A stretch of 7,075 nt of DNA, taken from NCBI GenBank assembly GCA_021782715.1, contig JAJXUR010000020.1:1-7075 (forward strand), written 5' to 3'. The DNA comes from a bacterium (lineage in GTDB: Bacteria > Patescibacteriota > Minisyncoccia > Phycocordibacterales > Phycocordibacteraceae). A program made the translations under genes and the position numbers. This document shows, in pieces, positions 1 to 6,191 of this stretch. Position 1 is the stretch's first letter. Each line of letters begins with the position of its first letter. Below the pieces are notes generated by a model. That model made no database searches and was not told the origin of the DNA. It was given only the letters and a program-made list of their open reading frames with translations.

Positions 1-17
1 CGTGTCTCGACCCGCCT

Positions 18-59
18 TGAAAGCAAAACACCCGTCCTAGGACGGGTGTTTTGCTTTCA
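18..59. terminator. Bidirectional hairpin terminator, perfect palindrome
   Basis: The 42 bases read the same on both strands, with no unpaired loop in the DNA and a central CCTAGG. The outer parts of the arms are A-rich on the left and T-rich on the right, so an RNA from either strand makes a GC-rich stem followed by a T-rich stretch. It lies just past the stop codon of the minus-strand secreted protein gene and probably ends it. Since it works in both directions, it may also end a plus-strand gene left of the window. Confidence 0.85.
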
Positions 60-67
60 GAAACAGT

Positions 68-343
68 TCAGTTCTGCGGGTTGCCGCAAAGCCCGCTGTT
101 TACGGGACCTGTCTCCGAACCGAGCGAGATGCCGGCCGCCTGATCTGCAGCAACCCATGTCGCTATAATTCCAGGAGTTCCAGAAAATGCTCCAAATGCA
201 CCATGATTTGCGCAGGGCGTATTCCCATTCGCCACAGGATATCCAGGCTGTGTCCCATATCCAGCCCCAGCTGCAAATGCCGGCACCGCTGTGGCGGCAA
301 AGAGTGCTGCTCCTGCCGCGATACTTACGAATGTCTTTTTCAT
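68..343 (-). CDS. Small secreted Gly/Ala-rich protein, function unknown
   Basis: This 91-residue protein starts with a clear Sec signal peptide: MKKTF, a hydrophobic Ala-rich core over about residues 6-20, and a PAFA/A cleavage site near residue 24. The predicted mature part is about 67 residues, rich in Gly, Ala, Pro and Asn. It has exactly two cysteines (C44 and C86) that could form one disulfide, plus a GAFGAF motif at about 48-53. No lipobox cysteine follows the signal, so it is not a lipoprotein, and no second membrane segment is seen; it should be released or held at the cell surface. I do not recognise a family. It is a single-gene unit ending at the palindromic terminator. No good Shine-Dalgarno site precedes the ATG. 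The signal peptide supports both the frame and the start. Confidence 0.75.
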   Translation of the reverse strand: MKKTFVSIAAGAALFAATAVPAFAAGAGYGTQPGYPVANGNTPCANHGAFGAFSGTPGIIATWVAADQAAGISLGSETGPVNSGLCGNPQN

Positions 344-373
344 ACCTGTATGTCGTTATCTGCTAATGGTCAT

Positions 374-382
374 AGTGTAGCA
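374..382 (-). promoter_or_regulatory. Possible extended -10 promoter for the secreted protein gene
   Basis: On the minus strand TGC-TACACT reads as an extended -10 element (TGn plus a TATAAT-like hexamer, 374-379). It lies 30 nt before the ATG, giving a leader of roughly 24 nt. No convincing -35 is seen. An alternative box, GATAAC, ends 11 nt before the ATG and would give an almost leaderless RNA like several other genes here. The choice between them is open. Confidence 0.35.
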
Positions 383-385
383 CCG

Positions 386-481
386 CTACGAGGCGAGTAA
401 TTCTTGGATTTGCTTGATCGTAAACTCTGGAGCGGGATACTCTTTCGGCCAATCAATGGTTCTAAAATCGTCCGTTATGTT
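386..481 (-). pseudogene. Possible 3' remnant of a gene (coding-like tail without a start)
   Basis: On the minus strand one frame reads NITDDFRTIDWPKEY and continues PAPEFTIKQIQELLAS before a TAG at 386-388. The composition (acidic and amphipathic with a helical-looking KQIQELLAS end) looks like the C-terminus of a real soluble protein. No ATG, GTG or TTG start occurs in this frame between it and the phoH-like terminator; the frame only stays open back through the hairpin. It could be the decayed 3' end of a lost gene, with the rest deleted up to the phoH-like gene. The TDDFR segment followed by a short helical tail loosely recalls the end of PIN-domain toxins, but that is a weak guess. Chance is also possible at this length. 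Confidence 0.35.
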
Positions 482-486
482 TGAGC

Positions 487-515
487 AAAAGGAAACCCCC
501 GCGCGAAGCGGGGGT
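487..515 (-). terminator. Rho-independent terminator of the phoH-like gene
   Basis: An 8-bp GC-rich stem (ACCCCCGC at 495-502 with GCGGGGGT at 508-515) encloses a 5-base loop. On the minus strand the hairpin is followed by a T-rich run (487-495). It lies 15 bases past the stop codon of the phoH-like gene. The plus-strand side lacks a T tract, so unlike the other terminators here it works in one direction only. Confidence 0.85.
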
Positions 516-530
516 AAAGAACTGTAGGAT

Positions 531-1934
531 TCAGAGCACTTCTGCCGCGTGGTCGGCGAGACGCGAACGTTCGCCGCGTTGCAGGGTGATGTGGCCCGAA
601 TGCGGCCAGCCTTTGAAGCGATCGACGACGTAGGTGAGGCCGGAGCTGCCTTCGGTCAGATACGGCGTGTCAATCTGCGCGATGTTGCCCAGACAGACCA
701 CCTTGGTGCCAGGGCCGGCACGCGTGATGAGCGTCTTCATCTGCTTCGCCGTCAAGTTCTGAGCCTCATCGATGATGAGGAACTTCCTGAGGAAGGTCCG
801 ACCACGCATGAAGTTGAGCGATTTAATCTTGATACGGCTGCGGATCAGATCCATGGTCGCGGCGCGGCCCCAATCGCTGCCATTCGGCGCCTTCTCGGCA
901 TCGTGGTCGAGCACATCGAGATTGTCTTCGAGGGCACCCATCCACGGCGTCATCTTCTCTTCCTCCGTCCCGGGCAAGAAGCCGATGTCTTCGCCGACCG
1001 GTATTGTGACGCGGGTGATGATAATTTCCGAATAGCGCTTGGTCTCCAGTACTTGGGTCAGGCTCGCGGCGAGCGTCAAGAGCGTTTTGCCGGTACCTGC
1101 TTGGCCGAGCAGGGTGACGAAGTCGACTTCGGGGTCCATGAGCAGATTGAGTGCGAAGTTCTGCTCGCGGTTCTTCGCGGTGATGCCCCAGACGGCGTTT
1201 TTCTTGTGACCATAATCGGTCAGTGTCTCCAACACGCCGCTCTTGCCGTCGGTCTCGCGCACCCAGGCATAGAACGGCTGTGACCCTTCTTCCTGCCAGA
1301 CGAATTCGTTGGTTAGGAGTCCGGGGCATAGCGGTCCTTGGATGCGATAGAAAGATCGGCCGTCCTGCTTCCAAGATTGCATGTCCTTGTCGTGAGTATC
1401 CCAGAAGTCGGCAGGAAGTTCCCGCGTGCCGGTGTAGAGAAGGTCGGTGTCTTCGAGAACCTTGTCGTTGAAATAATCCTGCGCCGTCAGGCCCAGCGCG
1501 CGGGCCTTGATGCGCATGTTGATATCCTTCGAGACCAGGATCACGGGGCGTTTAAGAGACTTCTCCGACAGGTGGATCGCTACGGCAATGATTTGGTTAT
1601 CCGCCTTGGCGGTGGGCAGTGAGGCGGGGATAATGCTGTCGATCGCCTCGGTCTGCAGGAACAGGCGGCCGCTGGCCAGGCCGCCTGACGGCCCCGCCAG
1701 GGCGATGCCCAGCTTGATGTCTTCCTTGTCGGCTGAGACGATCCCATCGAGCATACGGCTCGCTTGCCGGGCATTGCGCGCCACCTCCGACGTGCCTTTC
1801 TTGTTGTTGTCGAGTTCCTCGAGGGTCATCATGGGCACGAAGATATCGTGCTCTTCGAAGCGGAAGAGACTCGACGGATCATGCATCAGTACGTTGGTGT
1901 CGAGGACAAATAGCTTACTCTGGGCCTTGGCCAT
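531..1934 (-). CDS. PhoH-family ATPase with N-terminal PIN ribonuclease domain (PhoH2/YlaK type)
   Basis: The 467-residue product joins a PIN nuclease domain (about residues 7-150) to a PhoH-type P-loop ATPase (about 250-460). The PIN acidic quartet is present: D12 in LDTN, E40 in LEELD, D112 in ADNQ and D137 in SKDINMR. The ATPase has Walker A GQAGTGKT (277-284), Walker B LIIDEAQN (386-393), the GNIAQID segment (416-422) and the C-terminal RGERSRLA arginines. Length matches the family. Mycobacterial PhoH2 with this layout is reported as an RNA helicase/ribonuclease, so a cytoplasmic RNA unwinding-and-cleavage role is likely; the link to phosphate starvation is historical. The start is firm: AAGGAG lies 7 nt before the ATG. 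It has its own terminator and promoter, 128 nt downstream of the ATPase stop. No small antitoxin-like gene precedes it. Confidence 0.95.
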   Translation of the reverse strand: MAKAQSKLFVLDTNVLMHDPSSLFRFEEHDIFVPMMTLEELDNNKKGTSEVARNARQASRMLDGIVSADKEDIKLGIALAGPSGGLASGRLFLQTEAIDSIIPASLPTAKADNQIIAVAIHLSEKSLKRPVILVSKDINMRIKARALGLTAQDYFNDKVLEDTDLLYTGTRELPADFWDTHDKDMQSWKQDGRSFYRIQGPLCPGLLTNEFVWQEEGSQPFYAWVRETDGKSGVLETLTDYGHKKNAVWGITAKNREQNFALNLLMDPEVDFVTLLGQAGTGKTLLTLAASLTQVLETKRYSEIIITRVTIPVGEDIGFLPGTEEEKMTPWMGALEDNLDVLDHDAEKAPNGSDWGRAATMDLIRSRIKIKSLNFMRGRTFLRKFLIIDEAQNLTAKQMKTLITRAGPGTKVVCLGNIAQIDTPYLTEGSSGLTYVVDRFKGWPHSGHITLQRGERSRLADHAAEVL

Positions 1935-1941
1935 CTTGAAT

Positions 1942-1947
1942 CTCCTT
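1942..1947 (-). promoter_or_regulatory. Strong Shine-Dalgarno site of the phoH-like gene
   Basis: AAGGAG on the minus strand sits 7 nt before the ATG. It is the only clear consensus ribosome binding site in the window and fixes the start of this gene. Confidence 0.85.
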
Positions 1948-1994
1948 GAACAAACATGGGGGTGTGAAAGGGCAGGTGACTGCTCCGTGGGGAA

Positions 1995-2008
1995 CGGTAC
2001 TCGTACCG
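1995..2008. promoter_or_regulatory. Operator-like palindrome at the predicted phoH-like transcription start
   Basis: CGGTAC-TC-GTACCG is a perfect 6-2-6 inverted repeat. It begins 4 nt after the -10 hexamer and covers about -2 to +12 of the predicted transcript. That is a position where a bound dimeric repressor would block initiation. It is too short, and lacks a T tract, to be a terminator. No regulator gene is visible in the window. Confidence 0.4.
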
Positions 2009-2012
2009 CAAA

Positions 2013-2021
2013 GATATAGCA
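2013..2021 (-). promoter_or_regulatory. Extended -10 promoter of the phoH-like gene
   Basis: TGC-TATATC on the minus strand is an extended -10 element, with the hexamer at 2013-2018. It predicts a start near 2006 and a leader of about 72 nt that carries the Shine-Dalgarno site. No good -35 is seen at 17 nt, which is tolerated with an extended -10. No T-rich terminator separates it from the ATPase gene upstream, so some readthrough from there is possible. Confidence 0.5.
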
Positions 2022-2062
2022 AGAGGCTTCGGCAGCGGCTTATTCGCCCTTCGGTGCCTTGG

Positions 2063-4456
2063 TTAGAAGGATACCCCGAGAAGCCGTTGCACGAGCGAGA
2101 GCCGTTTCAATGCGTCCACGATGAAGAAGTTGAGCGCTGCGGCCGCCATGATGAGCCCGATGACGGAGAGCGATAGAGGCGCGATGAGGAATCCTGAGAC
2201 TCCTATCGCAAGCGTAAAGACGAAAGAGAACAGGATAGCGAGAAAGAGCGTTCGGCTCGGTTGCGTACTGAGCCCGCTCGGCCAGGCTCGGATCGAGAGG
2301 AGCGTCGTGATGCCGTAGTAGACGAGCGAGACGTAGACGACGGTCCGCAAGGTGCCGAACGGATATCCGATGACAAGATGCGCGATGCTGTAGGTGAGCG
2401 TCAGGCACAGGAGCGGCGCGGCCGCAAGGATACTGGAACCGAGAACAAGTCTCCCGACATCCCAACGGACAGGGCGGGTGATGGATCCGGTCCGATCGGT
2501 GGCGAGGGAGATGGCGATGAAATCATTCGCGAAGAGCAACAGGACCGCAAGGAGCGGCGAGAGTATGTAGGAGCGTGTCATGAAGAATATACCGGCGGTG
2601 AATAGGACCACTTCAATCGATTTGATGATCTTGTTGAGCGCCCAGGTATGCAGGCGGGAATAGACTTCTCGGCTGACGGTAATCATGTGCAGGATGCCTC
2701 CCAATCCCGGACTGGTAAGGACGAGGCTCGCGGATTGCTTAGCGACGTCGACGGCATTTTCGACCGCGATGCCTATCTCTGCTTGCCGGAGAGCAGGAGC
2801 GTCATTCACGCCGTCACCAGTCATGCCGACCACGTGGCCAGCGTGCTGCAGCGCCTCGATAATAGCAATCTTATTTTCAGGGAAAGCTTCCGCGAAGACG
2901 CTCGCCTGTAAGGCGATGCTCGGATCGGCGCGCAGATCTTCCGGCGTGCACACGTCTCCGGTGAGTCCGAGTTCGGCGGCGACCGCACCGGCCGTCTGCC
3001 GGCCGTCGCCGGTAATCATGACGGTTCGTATCCCGGCTGCGGCTAGGTCTCGGATAAGATCCTTCGCGTCCGGGCGGATTGGGTCCGAGAGCGTTAGCAA
3101 CCCTTCGCACCGTTTCCCGCTTTCGCCGCTCTGGATGACCGCGAGGACGCGGAATCCTTTCTCGGAAAAGCGGCTCACATCAAGAAGCGCCTCGGTTGCA
3201 TAGGCGACATCAGGAGACAGTAGTGCCTCAGGCAATCCCAGGTCGACGCTGCGAATTTTTCCATCCTGATCGATGAATGTGGCACGAGTTCGTTTCGCGG
3301 CGGGATCAAATGGTTCGAAACCGGTCCTCGTAGGGAGCAGTATCCTGTCGCTCGCGATGCGATCGAAGATCGCATCATCAATTGAATCGCTGTCGGCCTT
3401 ATCGCTACAGATGCCCGCAAGAGCGAGGACGCTCGCATCGTCGGCGGATCCGTAATGCGTTATCTCTCCTACGGCCAGATGGTTTGTCGTGAGTGTTCCG
3501 GTCTTATCGCTGCAGAGCACATCCATCATGGCACCGTCTTGCACGGCGCCGAGGCGGCGGACAAGGACTTTTGCCGACCCCTGTTCTCCCAACTGAAGCG
3601 CTCCATAGCTCTGCGCGACAGCAAACATAGCGGGGAAGGCAACCGGTACCGACATGAGGAGAAGCACGACGGCGAAATTGAGGATCTGTCCGCTCTGCGC
3701 GTGGGTGAATACGCCGAATATGACAATAATGATGATGAGGGCGATATTGACGAAGAAGAAATACCGTATGACGGAGAAGATGACCTGCTCCATGTGCGTC
3801 GGCGCATGGGATGTCTCGATGAGTCCGGCTGTCGCGCCGAAACGAGCGTCGGCGCCTGTCCGTTCCACCAGGGCGGTAGCCTCACCGCGACGGATGACCC
3901 CTCCGGAGGATATCTCTTCGCCGGCCGTGCTCCCTTTTGGAAGCGATTCGCCTGTAAGCATCGAGAGGTCGACACTAAGCGTTCCTTCGATGAGGGTCGC
4001 ATCTGCGGAGACGATATCTCCCGTCTGCAAGCGGATCACGTCGCCCGGTAAGAGTTCTCGAGCCGGCAACGTTATCCAAACGCCGTCCCGTTTCGCGCGC
4101 GCGGTTATCTGGATGTTCTTCCGAAGAGCGGCGAGCGCTGCGCTGGCGGATCGATGCTGGTAGATATTGATGCCGGCATTCAAGAGGAAGAGAAGTATGA
4201 TAACGATGGCCTCTACTTGTTTCCCGACAAAGAACGTGATGAGTATCGTGAGCTCGAGCGCCCACGGGAGCGGCCCCCAGAAATTTTTCAGGTAGAGCAG
4301 AAAGAGGTTCTCGCGGTGTTCGGGCACTTCGTTGTAGCCATAACGCGTGCGAAGCGTATCGATGGAGCCGCTTTGCAATCCAGCCCCTGATGGGGTACGA
4401 ACTTCTTCTCGTGCGTCACGTGACAGAATAGGCTCGAGTCCGGATGCTGAAGACAT
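2063..4456 (-). CDS. P-type ATPase, type III plasma-membrane H+-pump-like
   Basis: The 797-residue product has the complete core of a cation-pumping P-type ATPase. TGES (168-171) lies in the actuator domain and PVAFP (271-275) in M4. The phosphorylated aspartate is D317 in CSDKTGTLT. FDPAAKRT (383-390), TGDG (482-485) and TGDGVNDAP (546-554) follow. About ten membrane helices are visible near 57-77, 80-98, 226-248, 259-283, 609-626, 631-652, 672-692, 704-722, 737-757 and 761-782. D645 in M6 (FANDF) matches the proton-binding aspartate of plant and fungal H+-ATPases, so ATP-driven H+ export is likely, though the ion is unproven. The long C-terminal autoinhibitory region of plant pumps is absent. 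In the nucleotide domain the usual KGAP motif reads LGLP (406-409), without its lysine. The frame is open to 4750, but this ATG gives normal length and fits the adjoining -10 box; an ATG at 4492 is the alternative. No Shine-Dalgarno site is seen. Confidence 0.93.
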   Translation of the reverse strand: MSSASGLEPILSRDAREEVRTPSGAGLQSGSIDTLRTRYGYNEVPEHRENLFLLYLKNFWGPLPWALELTILITFFVGKQVEAIVIILLFLLNAGINIYQHRSASAALAALRKNIQITARAKRDGVWITLPARELLPGDVIRLQTGDIVSADATLIEGTLSVDLSMLTGESLPKGSTAGEEISSGGVIRRGEATALVERTGADARFGATAGLIETSHAPTHMEQVIFSVIRYFFFVNIALIIIIVIFGVFTHAQSGQILNFAVVLLLMSVPVAFPAMFAVAQSYGALQLGEQGSAKVLVRRLGAVQDGAMMDVLCSDKTGTLTTNHLAVGEITHYGSADDASVLALAGICSDKADSDSIDDAIFDRIASDRILLPTRTGFEPFDPAAKRTRATFIDQDGKIRSVDLGLPEALLSPDVAYATEALLDVSRFSEKGFRVLAVIQSGESGKRCEGLLTLSDPIRPDAKDLIRDLAAAGIRTVMITGDGRQTAGAVAAELGLTGDVCTPEDLRADPSIALQASVFAEAFPENKIAIIEALQHAGHVVGMTGDGVNDAPALRQAEIGIAVENAVDVAKQSASLVLTSPGLGGILHMITVSREVYSRLHTWALNKIIKSIEVVLFTAGIFFMTRSYILSPLLAVLLLFANDFIAISLATDRTGSITRPVRWDVGRLVLGSSILAAAPLLCLTLTYSIAHLVIGYPFGTLRTVVYVSLVYYGITTLLSIRAWPSGLSTQPSRTLFLAILFSFVFTLAIGVSGFLIAPLSLSVIGLIMAAAALNFFIVDALKRLSLVQRLLGVSF

Positions 4457-4467
4457 AGGATAAGAGG

Positions 4468-4473
4468 AGTATA
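4468..4473 (-). promoter_or_regulatory. -10 box of the P-type ATPase gene, near-leaderless
   Basis: TATACT on the minus strand matches five of six consensus positions and ends 11 nt before the ATG at 4456. It predicts a leader of about 5 nt, too short for a ribosome binding site. The -35 region is weak. Confidence 0.5.
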
Positions 4474-4479
4474 CCTTGC

Positions 4480-4489
4480 CGGCATGCCG
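4480..4489. promoter_or_regulatory. 10-bp palindrome in the ATPase promoter spacer
   Basis: CGGCATGCCG is a perfect palindrome lying between the -10 box and the -35 position of the ATPase promoter. It could be a small operator, but a palindrome of this size also arises by chance in GC-rich DNA. Confidence 0.2.
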
Positions 4490-4555
4490 CATATCTAGAG
4501 ACGCGCACGGTGGTTGCTTGTTGTCCTTCGGACGCAGGCAGGGCCTTGCGAACAG

Positions 4556-4564
4556 TGGTAGAAT
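4556..4564 (+). promoter_or_regulatory. Extended -10 promoter of the 203-aa membrane protein gene
   Basis: TGG-TAGAAT is an extended -10 element with five of six consensus bases. It predicts a start near 4571 and a leader of about 37 nt to the GTG at 4608 or 58 nt to the ATG at 4629. With the ATPase promoter it forms a divergent pair in the 151-bp gap. Confidence 0.45.
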
Positions 4565-4607
4565 CTTTTCAGGTCCGGGAGAAGTCCGCATAGGCATTTG
4601 ATTAGGT

Positions 4608-5219
4608 GTGAGTATCAATTTATCTCTTATGATTTCCACTACGACGACAGAGGCTGAGCAGCATACCGCCGACACGGCAGACGCTGATATCTTCGCTTTC
4701 ATCCCATTCCTCTCGCACGCCTCGACGGCGCTCGGGGCGTCATTCCTCATGGTATGCCTCGCGATCCTGTTCCCGTGGAACGGCGGGCGTTCCGCTAGCA
4801 GTCTGTCTTTCTTCTTCGGTCTCGCCGTCGCCGGAAGTCTCTATGCCCTCACGCACGGCTATCTCCAGCTTTTGAAGCGGGGCATGAAGGCCTGGGGTAT
4901 CCTCGCGTGGAGCATAGCGATCCTCGTTTCTATCGCGCTTTCGATTAATATCATCCTCTTTGGATTGAAGATTTCCGGCTCCTCGATCGTCTTTCCCGGT
5001 TCCGATGTGCTCGTCTCTCCGATTGTCTTCGCCTCGCTCATCATCTTCCAGGCGGCTTATTTTCTTATCGAGGCGATACTGGTAGCGGTAGCCAAACAGG
5101 ATGGTAAGCGCGAAGTAGCGGACTGGTATCTCTCAGGGTATCTTTGGATCCTTTCTATAAATTCGGCAGCGGTCATCGTCGGGCTCCTCATCTTCGGATA
5201 TTTCCGCGCTTTCTGGTAA
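4608..5219 (+). CDS. Multi-spanning membrane protein of unknown function
   Basis: This product of up to 203 residues has a Thr/Ala/Asp-rich hydrophilic N-terminus (about 1-28) and then roughly five membrane helices near 35-57, 65-88, 95-121, 136-163 and 176-200. A basic loop, KQDGKREV (163-170), and a charged LLKRGMK stretch (88-94) should face the cytoplasm. I recognise no family and see no catalytic motif. The start is uncertain: GTG at 4608 follows an in-frame TGA closely, and ATG at 4629 removes seven residues. Neither has a proper Shine-Dalgarno site. It diverges from the P-type ATPase gene across a short shared promoter region, so co-regulation is possible, but nothing shows a functional link. 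It ends at a strong shared terminator. Confidence 0.8.
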   Translation: MSINLSLMISTTTTEAEQHTADTADADIFAFIPFLSHASTALGASFLMVCLAILFPWNGGRSASSLSFFFGLAVAGSLYALTHGYLQLLKRGMKAWGILAWSIAILVSIALSINIILFGLKISGSSIVFPGSDVLVSPIVFASLIIFQAAYFLIEAILVAVAKQDGKREVADWYLSGYLWILSINSAAVIVGLLIFGYFRAFW

Positions 5220-5243
5220 GGCTCCGCTGCTCCCTATATCGAG

Positions 5244-5290
5244 CGCACGCAAGAAAGCCATCCGAGAAAGGGATGGCTTTCTTGCGTGCG
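5244..5290. terminator. Bidirectional hairpin terminator between convergent genes
   Basis: Two perfect 20-base arms (5244-5263 and 5271-5290) flank a 7-base loop. Runs of A in the left arm (AAGAAAG) and T in the right arm (CTTTCTT) face each other. The hairpin lies 24 bases after the plus-strand 203-aa gene and 15 bases after the minus-strand 77-aa gene, and so serves both. Confidence 0.85.
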
Positions 5291-5305
5291 ATCCTCTTCA
5301 GGATC

Positions 5306-5539
5306 TCAGCGGTCCCCCGGGCGATATGCGTAGACCATGCACGCCATCAGTACGAAGGCAGAAATGACGAGTGCCGAGAGCGAGGAGCCGCCGAGGAAGG
5401 TGAAGTCTTTGTTCAGTGTCCAGCGTACGTAGGCTTCGATACCGGTTATCGCGAGTATGCTCAGGACGGCGAGCGCTGCACTTGTATACGCGAGAAAGAA
5501 TACGAGCTGCGCGCGCTTTTCAGGAGTGATGTTTTTCAT
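5306..5539 (-). CDS. Small two-helix membrane protein, function unknown
   Basis: This 77-residue protein has a short charged N-terminus (MKNITPEKR), a first helix at about 11-33, a loop with WTLNKDF (40-46) and a second helix at about 53-72, ending in the charged tail YRPGDR. The charges predict both ends in the cytoplasm. I recognise no family. It starts 21 nt after the stop of the DoxX-like gene on the same strand and shares a terminator with the gene on the other side. It is most likely co-transcribed with DoxX and may work with it. No Shine-Dalgarno site is visible before the ATG. The hydrophobic pattern supports real coding. Confidence 0.7.
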   Translation of the reverse strand: MKNITPEKRAQLVFFLAYTSAALAVLSILAITGIEAYVRWTLNKDFTFLGGSSLSALVISAFVLMACMVYAYRPGDR

Positions 5540-5560
5540 TGGAAGATGATATCACGATTC

Positions 5561-6046
5561 TTACCAGCGCAGATACAGGAAGGGGAGCTTCTTCCGAAGT
5601 GTCGCATCGACGCTGTAGTAGCGCCACGAGCGGCCGAGCCAGAGAGCGACAAAGACAATCGCGTAAATGATGGCCGCGCCGATGTCGGTGGAGCCGCTCA
5701 TGTACGGGCCGCCGAATCCCTCGGCAGTCGACCAGATGACAAGCGTCATGGCGATGCCGCCGGCAATCGCAATTTCGGTGAAGAGGCCGAAAATGAGGCC
5801 GAGGGCAATAGCTGTCTCGGCTATGGCGACGATAATCGCGAACACGTACGGATTGATGCTCACACCGTTCATCCAGAGGTGTATCCATGCTTGTACGAGG
5901 ACTGATTGGCCTTGCGCGCCTTGGACAAGGTAATCGGTGAAATTATTCAGGAAGGCAGGATTCCACTTGAAAGAGGCGTCGATGAGCCATACTACGCCGA
6001 ACACGATTCTCAGCACCGCGAATGATTGATCTTCTATTTTGTTCAT
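5561..6046 (-). CDS. DoxX-like membrane protein
   Basis: This 161-residue protein has four membrane helices near 9-26, 68-87, 91-109 and 120-138. Features of the DoxX family (related to the small subunit of thiosulfate:quinone oxidoreductase) are the opening LRIVFGVVWLIDASFKW (12-28), the helix pair EIAIAGGIAM (91-100), and the GSTDIGAA motif (118-125) before the last helix. The family is linked to membrane redox or oxidative-stress functions, but many members, probably including this one, have no proven reaction. Nothing here points to a sulfur pathway. It is the first gene of a two-gene unit with the 77-aa protein. TATACT ends 11 nt before its ATG and no Shine-Dalgarno site is present. Confidence 0.8.
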   Translation of the reverse strand: MNKIEDQSFAVLRIVFGVVWLIDASFKWNPAFLNNFTDYLVQGAQGQSVLVQAWIHLWMNGVSINPYVFAIIVAIAETAIALGLIFGLFTEIAIAGGIAMTLVIWSTAEGFGGPYMSGSTDIGAAIIYAIVFVALWLGRSWRYYSVDATLRKKLPFLYLRW

Positions 6047-6057
6047 CTATCTATTCT

Positions 6058-6063
6058 AGTATA
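6058..6063 (-). promoter_or_regulatory. -10 box of the DoxX-like gene, near-leaderless
   Basis: TATACT on the minus strand ends exactly 11 nt before the ATG, the same box and spacing as at the P-type ATPase gene. It predicts a leader of about 5 nt. No good -35 is seen. Confidence 0.5.
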
Positions 6064-6154
6064 AAGTCGCGGAAACGAAGCCCAGCGGTTGGGGACATCC
6101 CATCTCGTGTGATGAGTCATTTTGGACTGCGGCTAGAGGGAGACGCCCGGAAGG

Positions 6155-6183
6155 ATGACATATTTATGACTTTGTGGTACTAT
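6155..6183 (+). promoter_or_regulatory. Promoter of the 78-aa protein gene, leaderless
   Basis: ATGACA (6155-6160, five of six -35 consensus bases) is followed after 17 nt by TACTAT (6178-6183), which is preceded by an extended TGG. This is the best full promoter in the window. The hexamer ends 8 nt before the ATG, so the RNA should start about 2 nt before it. Confidence 0.6.
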
Positions 6184-6191
6184 GAACAGCA

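Noticed and set aside
549..1283. Plus-strand open frame of 244 codons opposite the phoH-like gene
   Set aside because: It is antisense to a clearly conserved PIN-PhoH gene, has a low-complexity charged composition and no recognisable motif.
823..1374. Minus-strand open frame of 183 codons inside the phoH-like gene
   Set aside because: It is a shifted frame of the same strand with Arg/Pro-rich out-of-frame composition.
531..1934. PIN domain as part of a toxin-antitoxin pair
   Set aside because: The PIN domain is fused to a PhoH ATPase and no small antitoxin-like gene adjoins it, so a classic VapBC-type module is not supported.
3455..4051. Plus-strand open frame of 198 codons opposite the ATPase gene
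   Set aside because: It is antisense to the conserved catalytic region of the ATPase; its acidic repetitive composition is what the complement of that coding sequence produces.
4457..4750. N-terminal extension of the P-type ATPase frame by 98 codons
   Set aside because: It overlaps the divergent membrane protein gene and its promoter, lacks resemblance to ATPase N-termini, and the start at 4456 gives normal family length with a -10 box nearby.
5144..5905. Plus-strand open frame of 253 codons across the terminator and the DoxX-like gene
   Set aside because: It runs through a strong bidirectional terminator and is antisense to two membrane protein genes; no domain is visible.
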